From Lunularia cruciata (taxonomy: Eukaryota > Streptophyta > Marchantiopsida > Lunulariales > Lunulariaceae): a stretch of DNA of 64,000 nt. The notes beneath the pieces are model-generated. The model was not told the origin of the DNA and made no database searches. It saw only the letters and a list, made by a program, of their open reading frames with translations. The stretch spans positions 39,434,501 to 39,498,500 of the forward strand of contig OX419761.1 of the NCBI GenBank assembly GCA_948567375.1, written 5' to 3'. Positions 8,801-23,557 of the stretch are shown here, in pieces (position 1 is the first letter of the stretch; every line of letters begins with the position of its first letter). The translations under genes and the position numbers were made by a program.

Positions 8801-11800
8801 TGGGCCAGGGGAGCCAATACTGGTAGTGTTAACATGGAGACTGCTGATCTTGTGTAGCACCATATGAAAGAACTCGTGAACTCGGGATCACATTGCTGGG
8901 TTGGGGGGTTTACTATCTCGACTAAATTCGATTAGTTCACGCCTGCTGTATTTCTCACATGCATTGAGCCTTGCTGATCGAGACTGTTTGTGTTTTTATC
9001 TATCCCTTGCATCCCTATATTCTACCTTCTATGGGCAGGACCTTGTGCGGGAGGATAGATTGTATGCTATAACGGGTTTTATTGTTAGATCGCCTGAGAA
9101 CGCACTTTACTTCCATGTTCCGATTTACATTTGGCTTCTCACGTTGTGGAAAAAGTAAAGAAAGGAACCAGGCTTTCTCTATTCTAAATAGATGACCATG
9201 CAAAAAAACTCAGTTAGCAATAACTTTTGAAACTCAAATGAGCGCCTTGTTAAGTATAAATAAATAGAATTATGACCTACGTGGAAATAGAAAGAGAAAG
9301 AAATAAGAATTACTTTCCCAAATACGAAGACTTCGATCAGAATAGGGATGGAATTTTTGTCAGTACCGACTATTGGCTTCGATGCTTACACAAGCGCTAT
9401 CTTTATCTTTATCTTTTATCTCTAAGCACGAACATATCCTGATTAAGAGGCTATGGAATAAGATGTAGTGGCTAACAATGGATAATAAGGATCCCATGAT
9501 ATACAAGAATGAAAGTAAGGCGATTTGAAAACCTTGAAAAAATGGTAGTATTCTTTTTATTCGTATGTAGTTGTTTGTATATATATATATCGATTTTTCT
9601 CCTGTATACACTCCATGTAAGGGAAATATTAGCATAGTTATAAAGATGTACATGACTCATATTTCTCTAAGTTCCGTTATGCTTTATTCACACACATATA
9701 TGAAACAAGAAGCATTATATCCAGTTCTTTCATGTGCTGAATAATTCAAGTTACATTCTCATCTTACGGTGAGACGCCAATTATGATTGGCCACTGTCAT
9801 GTGTTTGCTTTCTGCACTTTTAAAAGGCGACAAAAAATGCACCATATCCACTGCTCCAACAGCATACATTATTAAACTGACATGATGGAATGTCATTTTC
9901 GGTTCTTAATGAATAAAATCTACTTAATACAATTTTGTGCATCTTCACTTCAAACAAGTTTAAGATCACAGTGGTGTTATTCCTTGTGAATTGTCCGGCA
10001 TAATGCTTTACGTAATGAAGTATCATCCTCGCCTACGGTTGTTGTTATTCGGTATCATAGAGCTGTAGCAACTCGCTAATTCATTAGAGAAATTGTGCCA
10101 AAATTACGAAAGGATGTTAATTTTCATATTCTCAAGCACTGTAATGGTGACACTTGCCAACATTTAAATGCTTCGAAATATACACACACGTTGATAAATT
10201 TGAGGCATAAAAGATATAATATAGAAATCATTCAACCCTTGCACACCTTAACTTATAATTATCATGCAAAAAAGTGTCTAGTCCACTGCACATGGGACAG
10301 TTATAGTTTCGTTATATTTGGGGTAACTTTTGTCCTAAATTTAGACGTGTTTTGACGTCACTGCGAATGAAATATCGAAGAAAGATAACTTTAGAAGCTG
10401 TGTAATCTCCAATCCTATAATTGGGAAATTGACTAAATTGACTAAAAATTTTACCATATAACTGTGAGTATCACAATATTATTCTGATCGTGCGGTTCAT
10501 CTTTACAACTTGGATCATTGCCTCACCATAGAAAGAACAAACAAACCGTCTCTACGAAGGGCGTATCTCAGAAGTACTCCAAAACTTCTTGAACCCAATG
10601 CTGAGCTCGCAATCGATCTATCCACAGACACCAAGTTGCTGGTTCCAGATAGATCGAGAGAGGTTGTCCGAACGAGACCAGAGTAGTACTTGAGTCAGAA
10701 ATTCGGAATGTGTGGAAAACACAACTTATCTCCCCCTCTTTCTTTCTCTCTCTCGTTGTACCAATACTGCTGCAGTGACATAAGAGGTGGCAGGCGGATG
10801 GCTTGACAGTGAAACCTAGGTGCTGCTTGCTCACAAACGGGGTCAGAATTTTAAACACCCGAATTGTTGAACACTCAATTCCAGGAGCCTGAAAGCAGAC
10901 ATTGATCACAATATTCGTATCATGGTACTCTCGCCTCGAGTTTCCATGTAACTGAAGCCAATGGTGGAGAACCCCAATCAATTCATCAGGTAGACAACAA
11001 ACCAGACAGGCTGGTAATGACCTATGAGATCATGGTCAGTGCTGACATGCAAAATTCAGAATCTCCGCTCTAAATCATTTCTTCATAAATTAGCAGTACA
11101 TCTTTTCATGTTAGACGCGAAGGATTCCATCTTGTTATGGCTTGTGGAATGTATCATCCCTGCAGGCAGTGTCATAATCTAGATGCGCTTTAAGGTAAAG
11201 TTGTTAGTCACAGTTCTCAAAATGATCTACGGCATTTTCGTCTCTTCCTTCCTTTCTTTTCAGTTGCATATTTATCTTTTTGTTTCCTCAAGGACTAGAC
11301 GGTTTTTAAAAGAAGTCTGACTTGTCACATTTTTCCAGTGTTCAACAGCTGAAATATTAAGGAAATGGATCTAATCAAGTCAGGCTGCTACTTGTAACAG
11401 ATCTACAAGATGGGAGTTAGAAGATTCAAGTATGTGCTCCAAAATTGGTGTAATTCTACTCCGTTTTACTTTTCAGGGCTATTTAGATGGTTCTCAAGCA
11501 AAGCTTTACAGTGATGGGGCCAATTTCCAACTTTCTTCAGCAATTCCAAGGTTGTATTGCCACAATGGCTCAAAATCTCCAGTGTACCTTACTTGCCATC
11601 CCCGTCTCCCAGTAGTGAAAGGATTTAGTATCCTGCTGTTCAAATGTTCTTCGTGACAGTAATAGTGGCATGAGCCCTCTACCACAGTACTAGAATCCAA
11701 GTTAACTTATTCCTGTGGTACATACTAGCTCGACACATCAAGCATGTGGTGCACTTCCTAACGAAGTTCATAACTCAATGAAGAAAAACCATCTGGTCTA

Positions 11801-12256
11801 CATCACCTGTAGAAGATTGTGATACACTGTTTAGATGTCCATAAAGTATTCATCTATATAACTGGCCACTTGACCTAATGGCTTGGTTCTCGATATTGCA
11901 CCTGGACATTTATTTTTAAGGTGGGTACGAATCGTCCTTCACATGTATCCACATAAATAAAATCAAAAGAGGCTTTGAGAAATAAGTGAGTGACAACTGA
12001 CCACTTCAGACGATTGCCAAAGTGAGAACAGTATAGTACCTTTGAACTCGAGTTCCAAGCACTGGGTACACATCTCCATGAAAGCCAATAGACAACGCAA
12101 GATAGGCAAGCAGACAAAGAAGCCTGGCTGCCTATAGGAGACCCAGGGGATAAAAGACAGGGCTCAGAGCCTTGAAAGAAGAGTCCCGTAACAAGTCAGA
12201 GAAAATCAGAAATAAAGCATCACCGACTGCGAACAGAAACAAAAGCATAAACAAGT
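5861..12256. other. Long stretch without a recognised gene
   Basis: About 6.4 kb of mixed composition. The only features I can point to are the foldback at 6408-6471 and a short (TA)n run near 9580. The longest open frame, 10568-10981 on the minus strand (137 codons), shows no known domain and no splice partners I can support. Confidence 0.4.
6408..6471. repeat. Foldback with 15-bp near-perfect core arms
   Basis: The core palindrome 6432-6463 pairs GTCCGTCTTCCTACA with TGTAGGAGGACGGAC, with one mismatch that would be a G-U pair in RNA. Outside it, aactaagg (6408-6415) can pair with ccttagtt, leaving a 16-nt bulge on one side. A related half-site (tgtaggaggaccttagt) occurs near 6998, so it may be a degenerate small foldback element. 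Confidence 0.6.
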
Positions 12257-12365
12257 GAAAGTGGGTTACCGCGTAGGATAACAAGAAAGATGGGAAGACC
12301 TCATCAAGCCAAACAAGGAGAAGACATAGTGGGTAAAATGGAGGTAAGCCCCAATAGTATCGTTG
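12257..12365 (-). mobile_element. Copy D of dispersed LINE-like repeat, short form
   Basis: About 109 bp. The plus strand shows accgcgtaggataacaag, gatgggaagacc, gggtaaaatgg and gtaagccccaatagtatcg, the family order in reverse complement. A 7-bp direct repeat aacaagt flanks it (12250-12256 and 12366-12372), consistent with a target-site duplication that may extend with mismatches. Confidence 0.65.
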
Positions 12366-12372
12366 AACAAGT

Positions 12373-13809
12373 TATGGGTTGAGTAGTAGTAGCAGCTTGC
12401 TTGCAGTCACGGATTCGATCCGTTCTATCTGAAGTGCTCCACTTCCGTTGAATAAGCTCTGGACTCCTGAAGCGTGGCGAGTCGTTGACCCCCAATTTGT
12501 CTGCTCTGCTCTCTGTACATATTCGTCATCTTACATCACTAAAATATCCCAAGAAACTCTCATATGCACCCCCCCCCCCCCCCCCCCCCCCTCCCCCAAT
12601 TCCAACACTACAGCTATACCAGACTTCAGACTTTTCCTGATCAAAACAGAACCATTTCAGAAACATAGGTATTAAGTGTAAACCTTGATAAAGTGTTGGA
12701 AAGCAAAGAACTCCATATACACCAGAGGACATGAATGTCAAAGTCTAAAAACCTCGCGTTACTGTACTACCGTATTGAATGCAGAAGCTTTACCTCAGCT
12801 TAAGAAGAGCCGAGCCTTCACATTCTGGCTGGAGTCAGGAAGGAATTGCCTTCAGATACACAGAGAAGAGGAGGTTCTGGTTGCACAACACTATTGGTGA
12901 AGTACATACGTCGAGTTTCTGGGGCTTTCTCCTGATTCTCAACGATTATTTCGAGTCAAACGACGTCAGGCTGAGACTAAATGCCGCGTTCTTTCATGTT
13001 ATCTATCTCTCGTTGCTCTTCAAGTATTCAGTGAGTGAGTGATGGTACGGATGAGGCGGCGCTTTACTCGTATTGTATCATTCAAATCATAAAGCCAGAT
13101 GTCTTTTGCTTCCTGTTTGATTCCAATAGTCTCTCTTGGACAATCGGGACCATCTATACAGCCTTTCTCGTCATTTTAAAACTAGAACACGAGAATTAAA
13201 GCCACGGTCTCATATTTTACGTATTCCTTGATATTTATAGCTATGTCAGAGTTTCGTAACCTCTTATTAGCAATAAAAATGTCTATGAGAAAGTATAAGA
13301 ATAAACGCAGTAAAATGGATATACATATTTATGCAGATATTTTATGATATTCACTTAGTTTTAAAAGTTTACCAACACCAGAATGAAATTCTTGTAAATT
13401 TACTACTGTTGAGCCAGTTTTAAAACAAGATCATAATTTTTATGATTTTTGGAAATTTTTTGATATTGGTATAATTATTTACCAGATGCATAAGTTGGTT
13501 TACATCTAAGAATGAATATGTAAATATAGAATAAAATGGAAGAAAATAGAAGGGAGTACAAGACACATCGAAGTGCAAAAGGAAAAAAGAGCACCAGTCC
13601 TATCAATCCTAAGCAACAACAAAAAAAAAAGACACTGTGCATAAAGGCACACATGGGAAAAAGAGCACTAACAACAAGAATCAAAGACACTAAGAAGAGG
13701 GAAGCTAACCCAAGTCTACTCTTGAATGATCTGGTAGAGGTCCTCCAATGGTATGTTTGGTAATTGGGGAGGAAACTAGTCGTGCTTGTGTTCCTACTAT
13801 AGTTGCATG
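12373..13809. other. Stretch without a recognised gene, with poly-C tract
   Basis: Nothing recognisable as a gene. It includes a C homopolymer of 23 bases (12569-12591), then T and five more C, and an AT-rich interval around 13170-13470. The open frame at 13475-13915 on the minus strand is hydrophobic and of low complexity, and its end runs into the LINE remnant. Confidence 0.4.
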
Positions 13810-15135
13810 TCAATGAAGACCCAAACCTGAATATGCTATAAAATGATTGATTTGCACTGTGGATAGTAGGATGTGAGCATGGTTGGGAGACAACCAATGC
13901 ACATCTCCTCTGCAAGGAACCTCATTCTGCCTCCTCAAAGAGACCATTGGAGTGGTGGTGGAGGTTCCAAATCTTAATTGCAAAGGGGACAAAGGTATCC
14001 AAAGATAGTCAGTGCACATAGTGCTACTCCTTGCTAGTAGTAGGATCACCACCGCCACCTCGTGCAAAGTGTGACAATCATGTGTGAAAGTAACAATATC
14101 CGCTTGCACCTAACAAATAGGTGGTCTTGGTAGATCCAACCATCACTCAATCTAAACTTGGACCTATGTAGTGCATAAGATTTGGGCCACTATGTCACAA
14201 ATTGTGTCATTGACTTTGGTGTGCTCTCTACCTACTACATGATGTAAAACGTATATGCCATGTATGTCATATGAGAAACCACATGCGCATTAGTTTAGAT
14301 GCCCTATGAGAGCTAGATGTAGGAGACCCAACCTCAATCAAAGAGCAGTGGTGAACTCCTCAAAAGTTACCCAAAAGTTGTCGATCAAAGGAGGAGCTTG
14401 GAGCCAAGCTTTAGAACCTTTCACACTACAAGAGAGAATCCTAACTTTGTCAAGTAGAGGTGCATCAATGAGGATGCTAGTAAGTGTGTGAGTGTGCATA
14501 CACTCATTGAGATCTGGTTGGAGTTTTCTAAAGTCTAGGGATACAAAGTTAATAAATTTGAGGAGTGATATGCATGGCAATAAATTGTGAACGAAACAAA
14601 TATATACTTGAAAGGCATGAGTGCTTGAATCCATTGTAATGATAGGTCCCTAACAAAAAAGAATGGCTCTCATTCAAGAACATGTTTGCTTAACGAGAGA
14701 CCACTAGAGCCCATGCTCCAAGATTGTGACCTCTTGCACTACGAGGCCGCATCCGCCCATGATTATGGATAGAGCTATTACCTACACCACTCATTTGATA
14801 GTTGTGGTAGCATGCATGGCCCTAATAGAGTGTAGAAAGGATGATAGATAGTGTTGTCAAACATAAATAAATGTGACAATAGTGCCTATGTAGACAAGAA
14901 AGTCCATGCTAGATAATGGCACCACGGCGGTAATGTCAGGGTATGAATTGAATAGACCACAGACTAACATTTGGACAAGAGATGGTATTAAAAAACATTG
15001 GAGATATTAACTTGTACTATCACCCAATCTGGATAAATGTGTAAGGATGCTCAAATGCATTTAATCCTCATTTGAACATCCTCCTAAGGTAACCACAACA
15101 ATAAACAGATGGAGAGACAACAAGGAAGAAAAGTG
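13810..15135 (-). pseudogene. Truncated LINE remnant, 3' portion (copy 2)
   Basis: This segment aligns with the decayed LINE at 22040-25225, in the same minus orientation. Shared landmarks are the caatgaggatgcta and gtgtgagtgtg stretch (near 14466 here, 22668 there), the LSIIMGGCGLV-like motif (near 14750), and the ttggacaagagatggtatt stretch (14972 here, 24390 there). Landmarks about 1.4 kb apart in the fuller copy lie only about 200 bp apart here, so most of the reverse transcriptase palm is deleted. Stops and shifts interrupt every frame. It is a dead non-LTR retrotransposon relic. Confidence 0.7.
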
Positions 15136-18100
15136 TGTTGCAGCTGGTACTTTTAGACCTACTTAGGCAACTAGACAGCCGTTTCAATATATTTTAGGAA
15201 TTGCTGCAAAGTGAAGTTATTTCCATACAAATCTATGGCCACAAGCACTAAAATCTAAAATAGAATGAGGCCGTAAAGACGTTCACCATAATTAATTTTG
15301 GACACTCTTGTAGGACCCTAACACGTGACGACTCTTAAATCGTTTTGGAAGTAGCCAAACATTTTGGCTCCTGGACACCAGAACTACTCTAGACTTCCAT
15401 GGTCTTCAGACGAGACCTTTCACCCATACTCGTCATTACAACCACACTCTAAATATATATACACTGTGGATAACTCTTCCAAGTGAAGTGGACTCCCAGC
15501 TGCTTTGCCTTGCTTGTTGACCTCTTACAACTCATGGTTCTACGATTGTCTTGGGAATGAAGCTATTTCAGTTGTAGCTATGACTTTCCAACAAATATTT
15601 TAAAAATCAACAGCTCATTTCAGCATATGGATTGAGTAACCAAAGAAAGATAGTCAGTCCGTCTCTACTGTTCCCAGAAAGTCTACACCAACTCTCAAAC
15701 GAATGAATCTCGAGGAGTTTATGACGCGAGTACTGTACATGGCTTTCTTCAGGTGCTTTGAATGGTGTATACAAACTTCAGGGGCAAGATCTATCGGGTA
15801 CGACCACTGTTTTTGAATACAGTTTGTTCACCCACTAATTCACACCATGAATGAATGTCTATGGATGCTGCTTTCAATGTGCACCCGTTGGAGTCTGACG
15901 TTCGCGATTTATCGTACAAATTCAAAGACACTTAACTTCGCAACACAGTTCTGTACTAGAGCGTGTGGCACAAGACATAAATAGGAATTCTGAGAGAAGC
16001 TTTACAAAAGGTAGTTTCAAGCATCTTCCTGTATTCACGAAGTATTGCTCTCCTTTGGAGAAATCATAAAGGTCAAGTTTCTTCCCTCGCTAGGGCTAAT
16101 CTCCTCAGGTAAGCTTGCAACATACTGTCTATATGAAAAGCATTGAGGACAGGTTTTTAATGTGACGTTGGATAAGGAAATATTTGTACTTTAGTTTTAT
16201 TAATTTCTCAGCCAGCTTGTGGGGTATAATCTAATTTTCAGGTTTGCTTTAAAGTCTCCCCTTCTGACCTTAAAAAAGATTATATTCCTCAGCCGTGAGG
16301 TATCGAATATCTTTCTTCTAGATTCTCCAAAAATATTCTCAAGCGGTCACCTTCCCCTGTCAATTAAGATCACTAATTAAGACACTTTTCATGTCCAAAG
16401 AGGATGTTCCTATACTTCATGGCGAAATAGACTATCGGAGAAAAATACAAGGAAATAGTAAACATGCTTATTGGGGAGATTTCACCTCCCTTAACAGCTC
16501 GAGCAGCTGCGGTGCAGTCAAACCACAGATGGTCCGAATATACTTCGTTTTTAATACGATGGCTAGAATGTTAAGTTTCTGTTTGAAACTGCTTATTGGC
16601 AACATAATAATAATTTTACGCGTTTGTATATATCTAAATAAAAAGAGACTATTTTTAATCTAAACATCTACGTACCGATATTGCCAACTCCACTATAGCT
16701 AAGGATAGTCCTCGAAAGAAATTTGTCCCTATGTTCAAACCACGAAACAAAGAGAAGAAGACAGACGCTAGTATTGCGTCCAAAAGAGGCTAGAAGCACT
16801 GAAACCTCAGTCCACACCAAAATCCGTTGAAAATTGTGAAGCAAAGCTTTACGTAGGATAATGCGAAATAGGCTCTACTTTCCAGCTATAATGGCAAGAG
16901 AACTACATTTATCACGTTGTGAAATGATTAGCTTCTCTAATGGATCAAATATATTCTGGTTTCATCTGTGATGAGATAAAACTGAACCTGCAGACCAAAA
17001 TTTGCCGAAAAGCCTTTCAACAGTGTACGCGCTTAACTTTGTCGAGTGTTTTGTCCGCAATTTTGACCATTAGCCTACCCGAATGCATGCTATCTGTCTA
17101 AGCTAGTGCATTTTCGTGTCTTTACGATGAATGTTGACTAATCTTGCATTTGACTTTGTTGAATTTGGTGTTTTAACTTTTTGAATATACTGTAGTACAG
17201 ATTTTCATGGCCAGACTCCAAGGATCTCATTATAAATGATCAAGGCTCAACCAACAAGAATCAACCAAAACCACTAAGGTCATTAATCTAATATCATCTA
17301 ATTATATATACAAGTTAAATGCCCATGTCTTGTGCGTCCAGTGAATCCTGGATCTCTTATGGAAAAAATATGAATTTTTTATTACTATAGGTACAGTGAA
17401 AATTATTTTTTAGATATGAATTATAAACAAAGGAGATAAATCTTGTAGCTGACCTAGTTTATGAAGTTATCTTTAATTAAATATCTATTGAACTATGTCT
17501 AATCAGGTAAAGGATGTTAAATTTATTAGGAATAAAAGGTGGAAACATTGATCAGATTAATAATAAGAGACTAAGCCTCTAAGATCTTTATTTCTTCAGT
17601 CTCTAGACTTCAATACAAAGAAAGGATAATAAAATTTTCCTTGATATATTTATATTTCAAGTTTAAAAAAATATTTTATTTTAATTATTTTCTAGAAATT
17701 TAAACATTGATTGATTTTAGAACTTAATTTCTCACCTCCTATTCAACATCTATCTCGAGATTTTGCAAAGGACTATGAAAATGACTACTAATTTGAAATG
17801 TAATCTATAAATTTGCTGTGATAGGCAAATATCAAGTTTTTTTTCTTGTGTAGTATGTAGATCTAGTCAATTGAATTTTAGATTAAAATTCAACTATAAT
17901 TAAATGAAATTTAAATATTTTTATTTTAATATATGTTCTATCTACTGTAGGATCACTATCTAGTAACTCAAAATAATAAGACTAAATGGAATAATTTATA
18001 CATAATACTGTAGTTTATTCTTTTCTTAATTAGCCAAATAAATTGAGCTCCTAATTTAGTTTGAAAATTTCTAACACCGGTTACATAGTTCAAGTGTATT

Positions 18101-21100
18101 AGTGTTTTCTATGTAACTAATTAGAATTCAAAATTCAAAATATCTGCAATTGCCCTTCACATGATTTCATATTAATAAATCAGAGCTACTTGGATAAATA
18201 TTTAGTAAAAAAAGTGTATACTCCCAGAATATATATTTTTAATTTAAAATTTTAAAATAAAGCAGATATTATATTTTTTGTACATTTTGTCTTGAAGAAC
18301 TTTAACAGGTTTTGTTGTCTTCAATAATAAATACTCGGCGCATCGTCTTCATGTACATACACTGGACTGCAATTTTGTCCAGATATTTGCGATTCCCAAT
18401 TTATTTGGGTTCTAAGCTATTTTTACTTGCACTTTTTATGTATGATTATTTTGCATGCACAGGTAAGACCACAGCACGCAATGAGTAGGCTACTGATCAT
18501 TTTCCTTCTCTTTGGTTTCATTTCCGGTGGACAAAACAAAACTAATATTCCGTATATGTTGATTTTACTCAACATGCCATACCCTAGTAGGGTGTTTACA
18601 GATGCCATTATATGTATCAAGCACCAATTCTGAATAACTGAGTTCAACAAGAAGTTCATTTGGACTTCTCCCAATTTCTATAAATTTATTCTAATGCAAC
18701 CACTCACCAAAATATAATCAACTATTTCCATGAACTTATAATTTCCTGATGAAAATGAATACTCCCCTGTTCAATTCTTTTTTAGATTCCTTGATCTATG
18801 ATGTTTTGTCCAGAAAAAATCCCCTTAAATATCATGATATTTTATTTGAAATTTCAGAGTTCCCGATGGACTTCAAATGGTCAGAATGGATCAAGGAGAA
18901 TAAACTGAACTATTTCTTTCATAATCTTCTTATCTCTAAACGACGATTTTGAGACTAAGAGTATATTTTTTTTACTTGCGATAACGATAAGAAACCGTAG
19001 AGGAAGAGAAATAAGCGTTTGGTAGAGAAGAATAAATGGAAGAGAAGAAGGTGTAATAAATACCTTCTTTCTTCCTTTTGTCCTTGCCTATGAAACACTT
19101 AAACAAATAGCACTCGGACGGTAGATTTCTCCACACGCGATGATGATGATATTGGTAGCACGGTGGGCATTGTAGAATCTAACAATTTTTGCTGGCCGCT
19201 GCAATTCTCGTCACATGAAAAAAGCACCACAGAACTTACACAAAAGTCAAGGTAATCGAATATAATTGAATAGGAAGAGAGAACGTGTACGAGGTCTATA
19301 TGTATAGCTCGATAGTGGGTAGCATGGTCTCCCATCTCTACCAAACTGTTCACAGACCTGGTCTCATACCTTTGGCATCAATTTGTGGGATATATATTCC
19401 TCCAAAGACCGCAATTCTACTTTCCAACCACTTATCGCACTCATCATTCTTCCTTAGGCTAGCCAGCCTTTTATGCTGTCCATACATAGCCTCTATTCTA
19501 CTTTGTAGAAAATCATGATGATTTTACGGTCCATGACAATTGCTGGCTTTTGATCTTTTGCAAGTCAACCTTTAAAGCATGGTCATGGTTTAGGTGTCCG
19601 GACCTTTCTCTATATACTTTAGTACTTACATTAAGCTACTCTTGATTCAATTGTAGGAATTTTTACCCTAAAAGTGTCGGAATATTGTTGTCTCATTGAT
19701 TGGCCTTCCAACAACAGTCTGTAAGGAAACCTTTTGAATTAATACAACTTGACATTCTCAGCTTCAGACAAAAGAAAAGGACAAAATTCACCCATAAAAA
19801 ACACTCTTGATTCTCATCAAACGTGCTAAGAATTAAGTTTGAAATCCGGTTGTAGCTTGCACTGGCATGTCAATCCAAAGGTATGAAAGCATTAGGAGCA
19901 ATCAAATACATGGAGGGTAGCCTGTCGACTTCGCAGCATTAGGTCTTAAGCTTCCCGTCTGAAATTGTCAGTTCATCGAGTTATATCTAGAGGACTGTAG
20001 CATTGTAGTGTCATGATCATTTTTGTAAGAATACTGCAGCTGATTATTATCATACCTTTACCAACCTGGAATAAATTTTATAAAGTCCTCTCTCTAGCTG
20101 TTCACACCTTTTCAAGGCTTTTCTCATAAGTTATCCCCATGATTTGTTCTCAGCATTCCTTCGATAGGAGGCATCTTCTCTCATAGATATCTACTCAGAG
20201 AATAGGCTGCACTATAACCGTTTCTGTTGGGGATCCATCAACTCATTCTGTCCGGGCGAAGGGTTGTCAAAGATGCACTTTCGATAGACAAATTAGAAAG
20301 GGCATGTTGTTTGGATGTCGAAAAGCCTGTGGAGTAGAGCTTAAAAGTCGTAGGGTGCTACTATTAAAGTCCGCGTACTGGGAAAGCCCGATTAGTGTGA
20401 ACATGTGAGAGCCTTAGAAACTCGATGGAAGAATAAGAAGCTCTCGATTGGTCGCTGACCAAAGTTTCGATCTGGTCTGCACGTAAGCCGAGCTGCATTG
20501 GATACTGCAAACGCCAAGTGTTCATTGACATGTCTATTTACATCACCTGTGTTTCGCTGGTCTATGGACGCGCAATTTTAACACTCTAATGAGTACGACC
20601 TTTTGCCGAAGATTTCTAAGTCGTACTGATAGTATCCCTACTCTTCGTGTACCAGATCTCACCACAATTGGCACGAGAATTACTCTTCAATTTTAATTTG
20701 TCATGGAATAGAGTCAGGCTTTGACCTTGTCTTGTAGCTTTCGGCCTGTACTGAGGTTCCGCATGAATCATGACTTCTTGCTTCATTTGACTAGTTGCTG
20801 GCTGTCAATTTCTCGCACCTTTTCACCATCATGTTGGACCAGTACTTGAGACGAAGTTCTTCTCTTTCGTCACTTAGTTTTTGGATCCTAGTTTGTCAAC
20901 AAAAGAAAGCTTTAACATACAAGTTCGTTCAGTGTAATCTGGCTGCTTCCAGTGAGTCCGGCGTGTTCATATGCTTTCTTCTTCAAACACGCACTGAATT
21001 TTATACTTCTTGTTGGACAATCGGTGTTTCAGCTTCACAAGTTACAGGACCTTCAGAATCTGTAAATGTAATTGGGGGTTCCTCCAATTCTGTTCTTGGG

Positions 21101-22039
21101 AAATTGAGTACTTATTCTTTATAAGTTATTTTGGCTGGTTTGTAAACTACTCACGGTATGTACGGGGAAATACATTGTGACTTTATGGAGTCTATGATCA
21201 TTCTCGTAAATTTTGATGACTTGGTTCAACATTTCAATAAGTTTCAGGAAATGTTTTATGGAATGTATAAAGAATTATACATCCATTAAGTATATTGTAG
21301 TCTTTTAAGGTCTATTTCAATTTTCGTAAATCTTTTGGCTCCTTTGCTGATGCTTTCCACCCACATTCTTGGGATTTCCCATAAAAAATTTTGTGTATTG
21401 TATCATTATAATAACAAATCGTTTCCGCAAGAATTTCCTTCAATATTTATGAATTGTCAAATAACCGTTTGAATATTTAAAAATTGAAACTGGTAATGAT
21501 TGAAGGGTCCATTTTTATGAACTCTTGGTTTACGCGGATGGATTATTCATTGGTTATGCTTTTATATATATAGACCGAAAAAAATTTTACTTAAAATATT
21601 TTGATAAGTTCATTTTGATTAAAAAACACTTTTACTGTTTGTGCTGAGTTTTATCGTTGCTTTAGTAAAACCCGCCGCAGGTTACATTGATTTCTCGTTT
21701 GCAGGACAGATGAACTTGAATTTAGAAAACCAATGCTCCCAACAATTTGAAACTTTCTATAACAGAGTTTATCAGATTGTTTTACTGTATTTTCTTTCTT
21801 ATAGGCCAAAAGGCTCAATAATATACCCTGTAGGAAAAGGAGAAAAAAGAATATGAATGTACCAAACTGTACATAAAGAAAGAGTTCAATACCCAAGAAA
21901 AGAGGAGAAAAAGCCATGGAGAAACCAAAGCCAATGCACACATTGCATATGGCATAAATAACAAAGCACTATGTAGCAATGCAAACACTAAAATATGCAA
22001 TCTAAGTGACAAAGATACTATAACTGCACAGTGTGCTAT
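15136..22039. other. Long gene-free stretch with an AT-rich core
   Basis: No gene is recognised. The interval 17150-19100 is strongly AT-rich with poly-A and poly-T runs, and the rest is of mixed composition. Short frames at 18423-18674, 19099-19353 and 20795-21124 carry no family motif or convincing exon structure. Confidence 0.4.
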
Positions 22040-23557
22040 AGATCTTCCAACGGTATATCTGGCAAAAGTGGGGGAGGGGCCGTCAATGAACTGAGCACCC
22101 TCACTACTGACGCCATCAAATTGATGATGAAGGTGGCCAACAAGCTCCACTGTAGGGGGACAAAGGTGTCAAAGGTCCGCCTTCCTCCTAGTTGCAATGA
22201 TCATTGCAACTCCTGCTTGGATACTAGCTTGTGCCAAAGACTATGGTCTAAGTGGGTTTTCCACCGCCACATCATACAACATATGCCGGCCATCTCTAAA
22301 GGTGAAATTATTTGTATGTAGTTTCCAATGAGGTGGGCCCGGTAGGACCATCTATTGTTTAATTTGAACTTGTGGGATGAGATTGTATGATTTGTTGCCA
22401 CTGCATCTCTAATGGCATCATGGACCTTAGTAGACTTGACTCCTATAGCACATTGTAGGAGATGTATTCACTCAACATCCAATGAAGAACAACATGAACA
22501 ATGGTCCGATGAGCCCAAGAGTGATAGATGTGGTAGGCCTAGCCTAAGACAAAGGGCCATGGAAAATTCCTCTAACGTGAATCAAAAGTACTCAATCAAA
22601 TGAGAGGCATGAAGCCAAGCTCTCGTGCCCTTCCTGTTGCAAGAGCTCTATCAAGTACAAGGGCATCAATGAGGATGCTAGAAAGGGTGTGAGTGTGTAT
22701 ATGCACATTGAGCTTTGCCCGAGACTTCCTAGAATCTAGGGATACATAGTCTACAAAGAGGAGGAGTGTTGTACGTGTTAGTTCTACCAATAGATCTTGA
22801 GCCAATCAAAGAGATATTTGGAAATCATAGGTGCTTGAGTTGGTTGTCACAATAGGTGGCAAAAAAAGTGCAACCCTCATCTAAGAACCTATCTAACAAC
22901 AAGAGTGCCACTATAGCACATGGTCCTAGGTAAGTTGTTAGTGTAATAGCCTTATGTGATGTGATACCACATCCTCCCATAACTAAGGGAAGAGTTATCC
23001 ATAATTGATGTGAATCATCTTATAATTTTAAGAGTGTGTTTGGTCCTAAGAGTGTGGAGAAGATATGTTGCAAGGTACTATGAAAGGACCATAGATGTAA
23101 TAAGAGTACCTATGTGGGAGGATACATATGTGCCAAATAGGATGCTCACAAGACATAACATCTCAAAAGGAGGGAATAGGCCAACTATGTGTTTCCCAAC
23201 CAAGGGAGGAGGTGAGCATGGGAAATAGCTTGAATCAAAGTGTTTGAGATAAAGGAGTAGAAAATACCTCCTCTCCAAGAGTGGAGCCCAAAACTATCAC
23301 ACCTCCTAAAGGGAACATGAATCTTGGTGGGAAGTCAAAGGGGGAGAGGACTATGTGGGGCTCTAGACCTTGCACTATGAGTCTAAACTCATAAACCAAA
23401 GGGCTCCAGACTAAGTGTGAAAGCCTGTATTGCCCAAACTACATCCTCCATTGTGTAAAAGACCAAGTTTGAGGAGGGAAATAAGAGAATAGAGACTCAC
23501 ATTGGGACACTTGAATGTGGAAAAACTCTGAATACCTAGCATGAGCTTCGGCTTGGG

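Noticed and set aside
10568-10981. 137-codon frame on the minus strand
   Set aside because: No known domain, signal peptide or splice context, and no codon pattern distinguishing it from chance. It would need transcript evidence.
12413-12422. ggattcgatcc considered as a tRNA T-arm
   Set aside because: No matching acceptor, D-arm or anticodon stem can be folded around it.
12569-12597. Poly-C tract considered as a functional i-motif
   Set aside because: Length polymorphism and assembly error are common at such runs, and no promoter or gene lies nearby.
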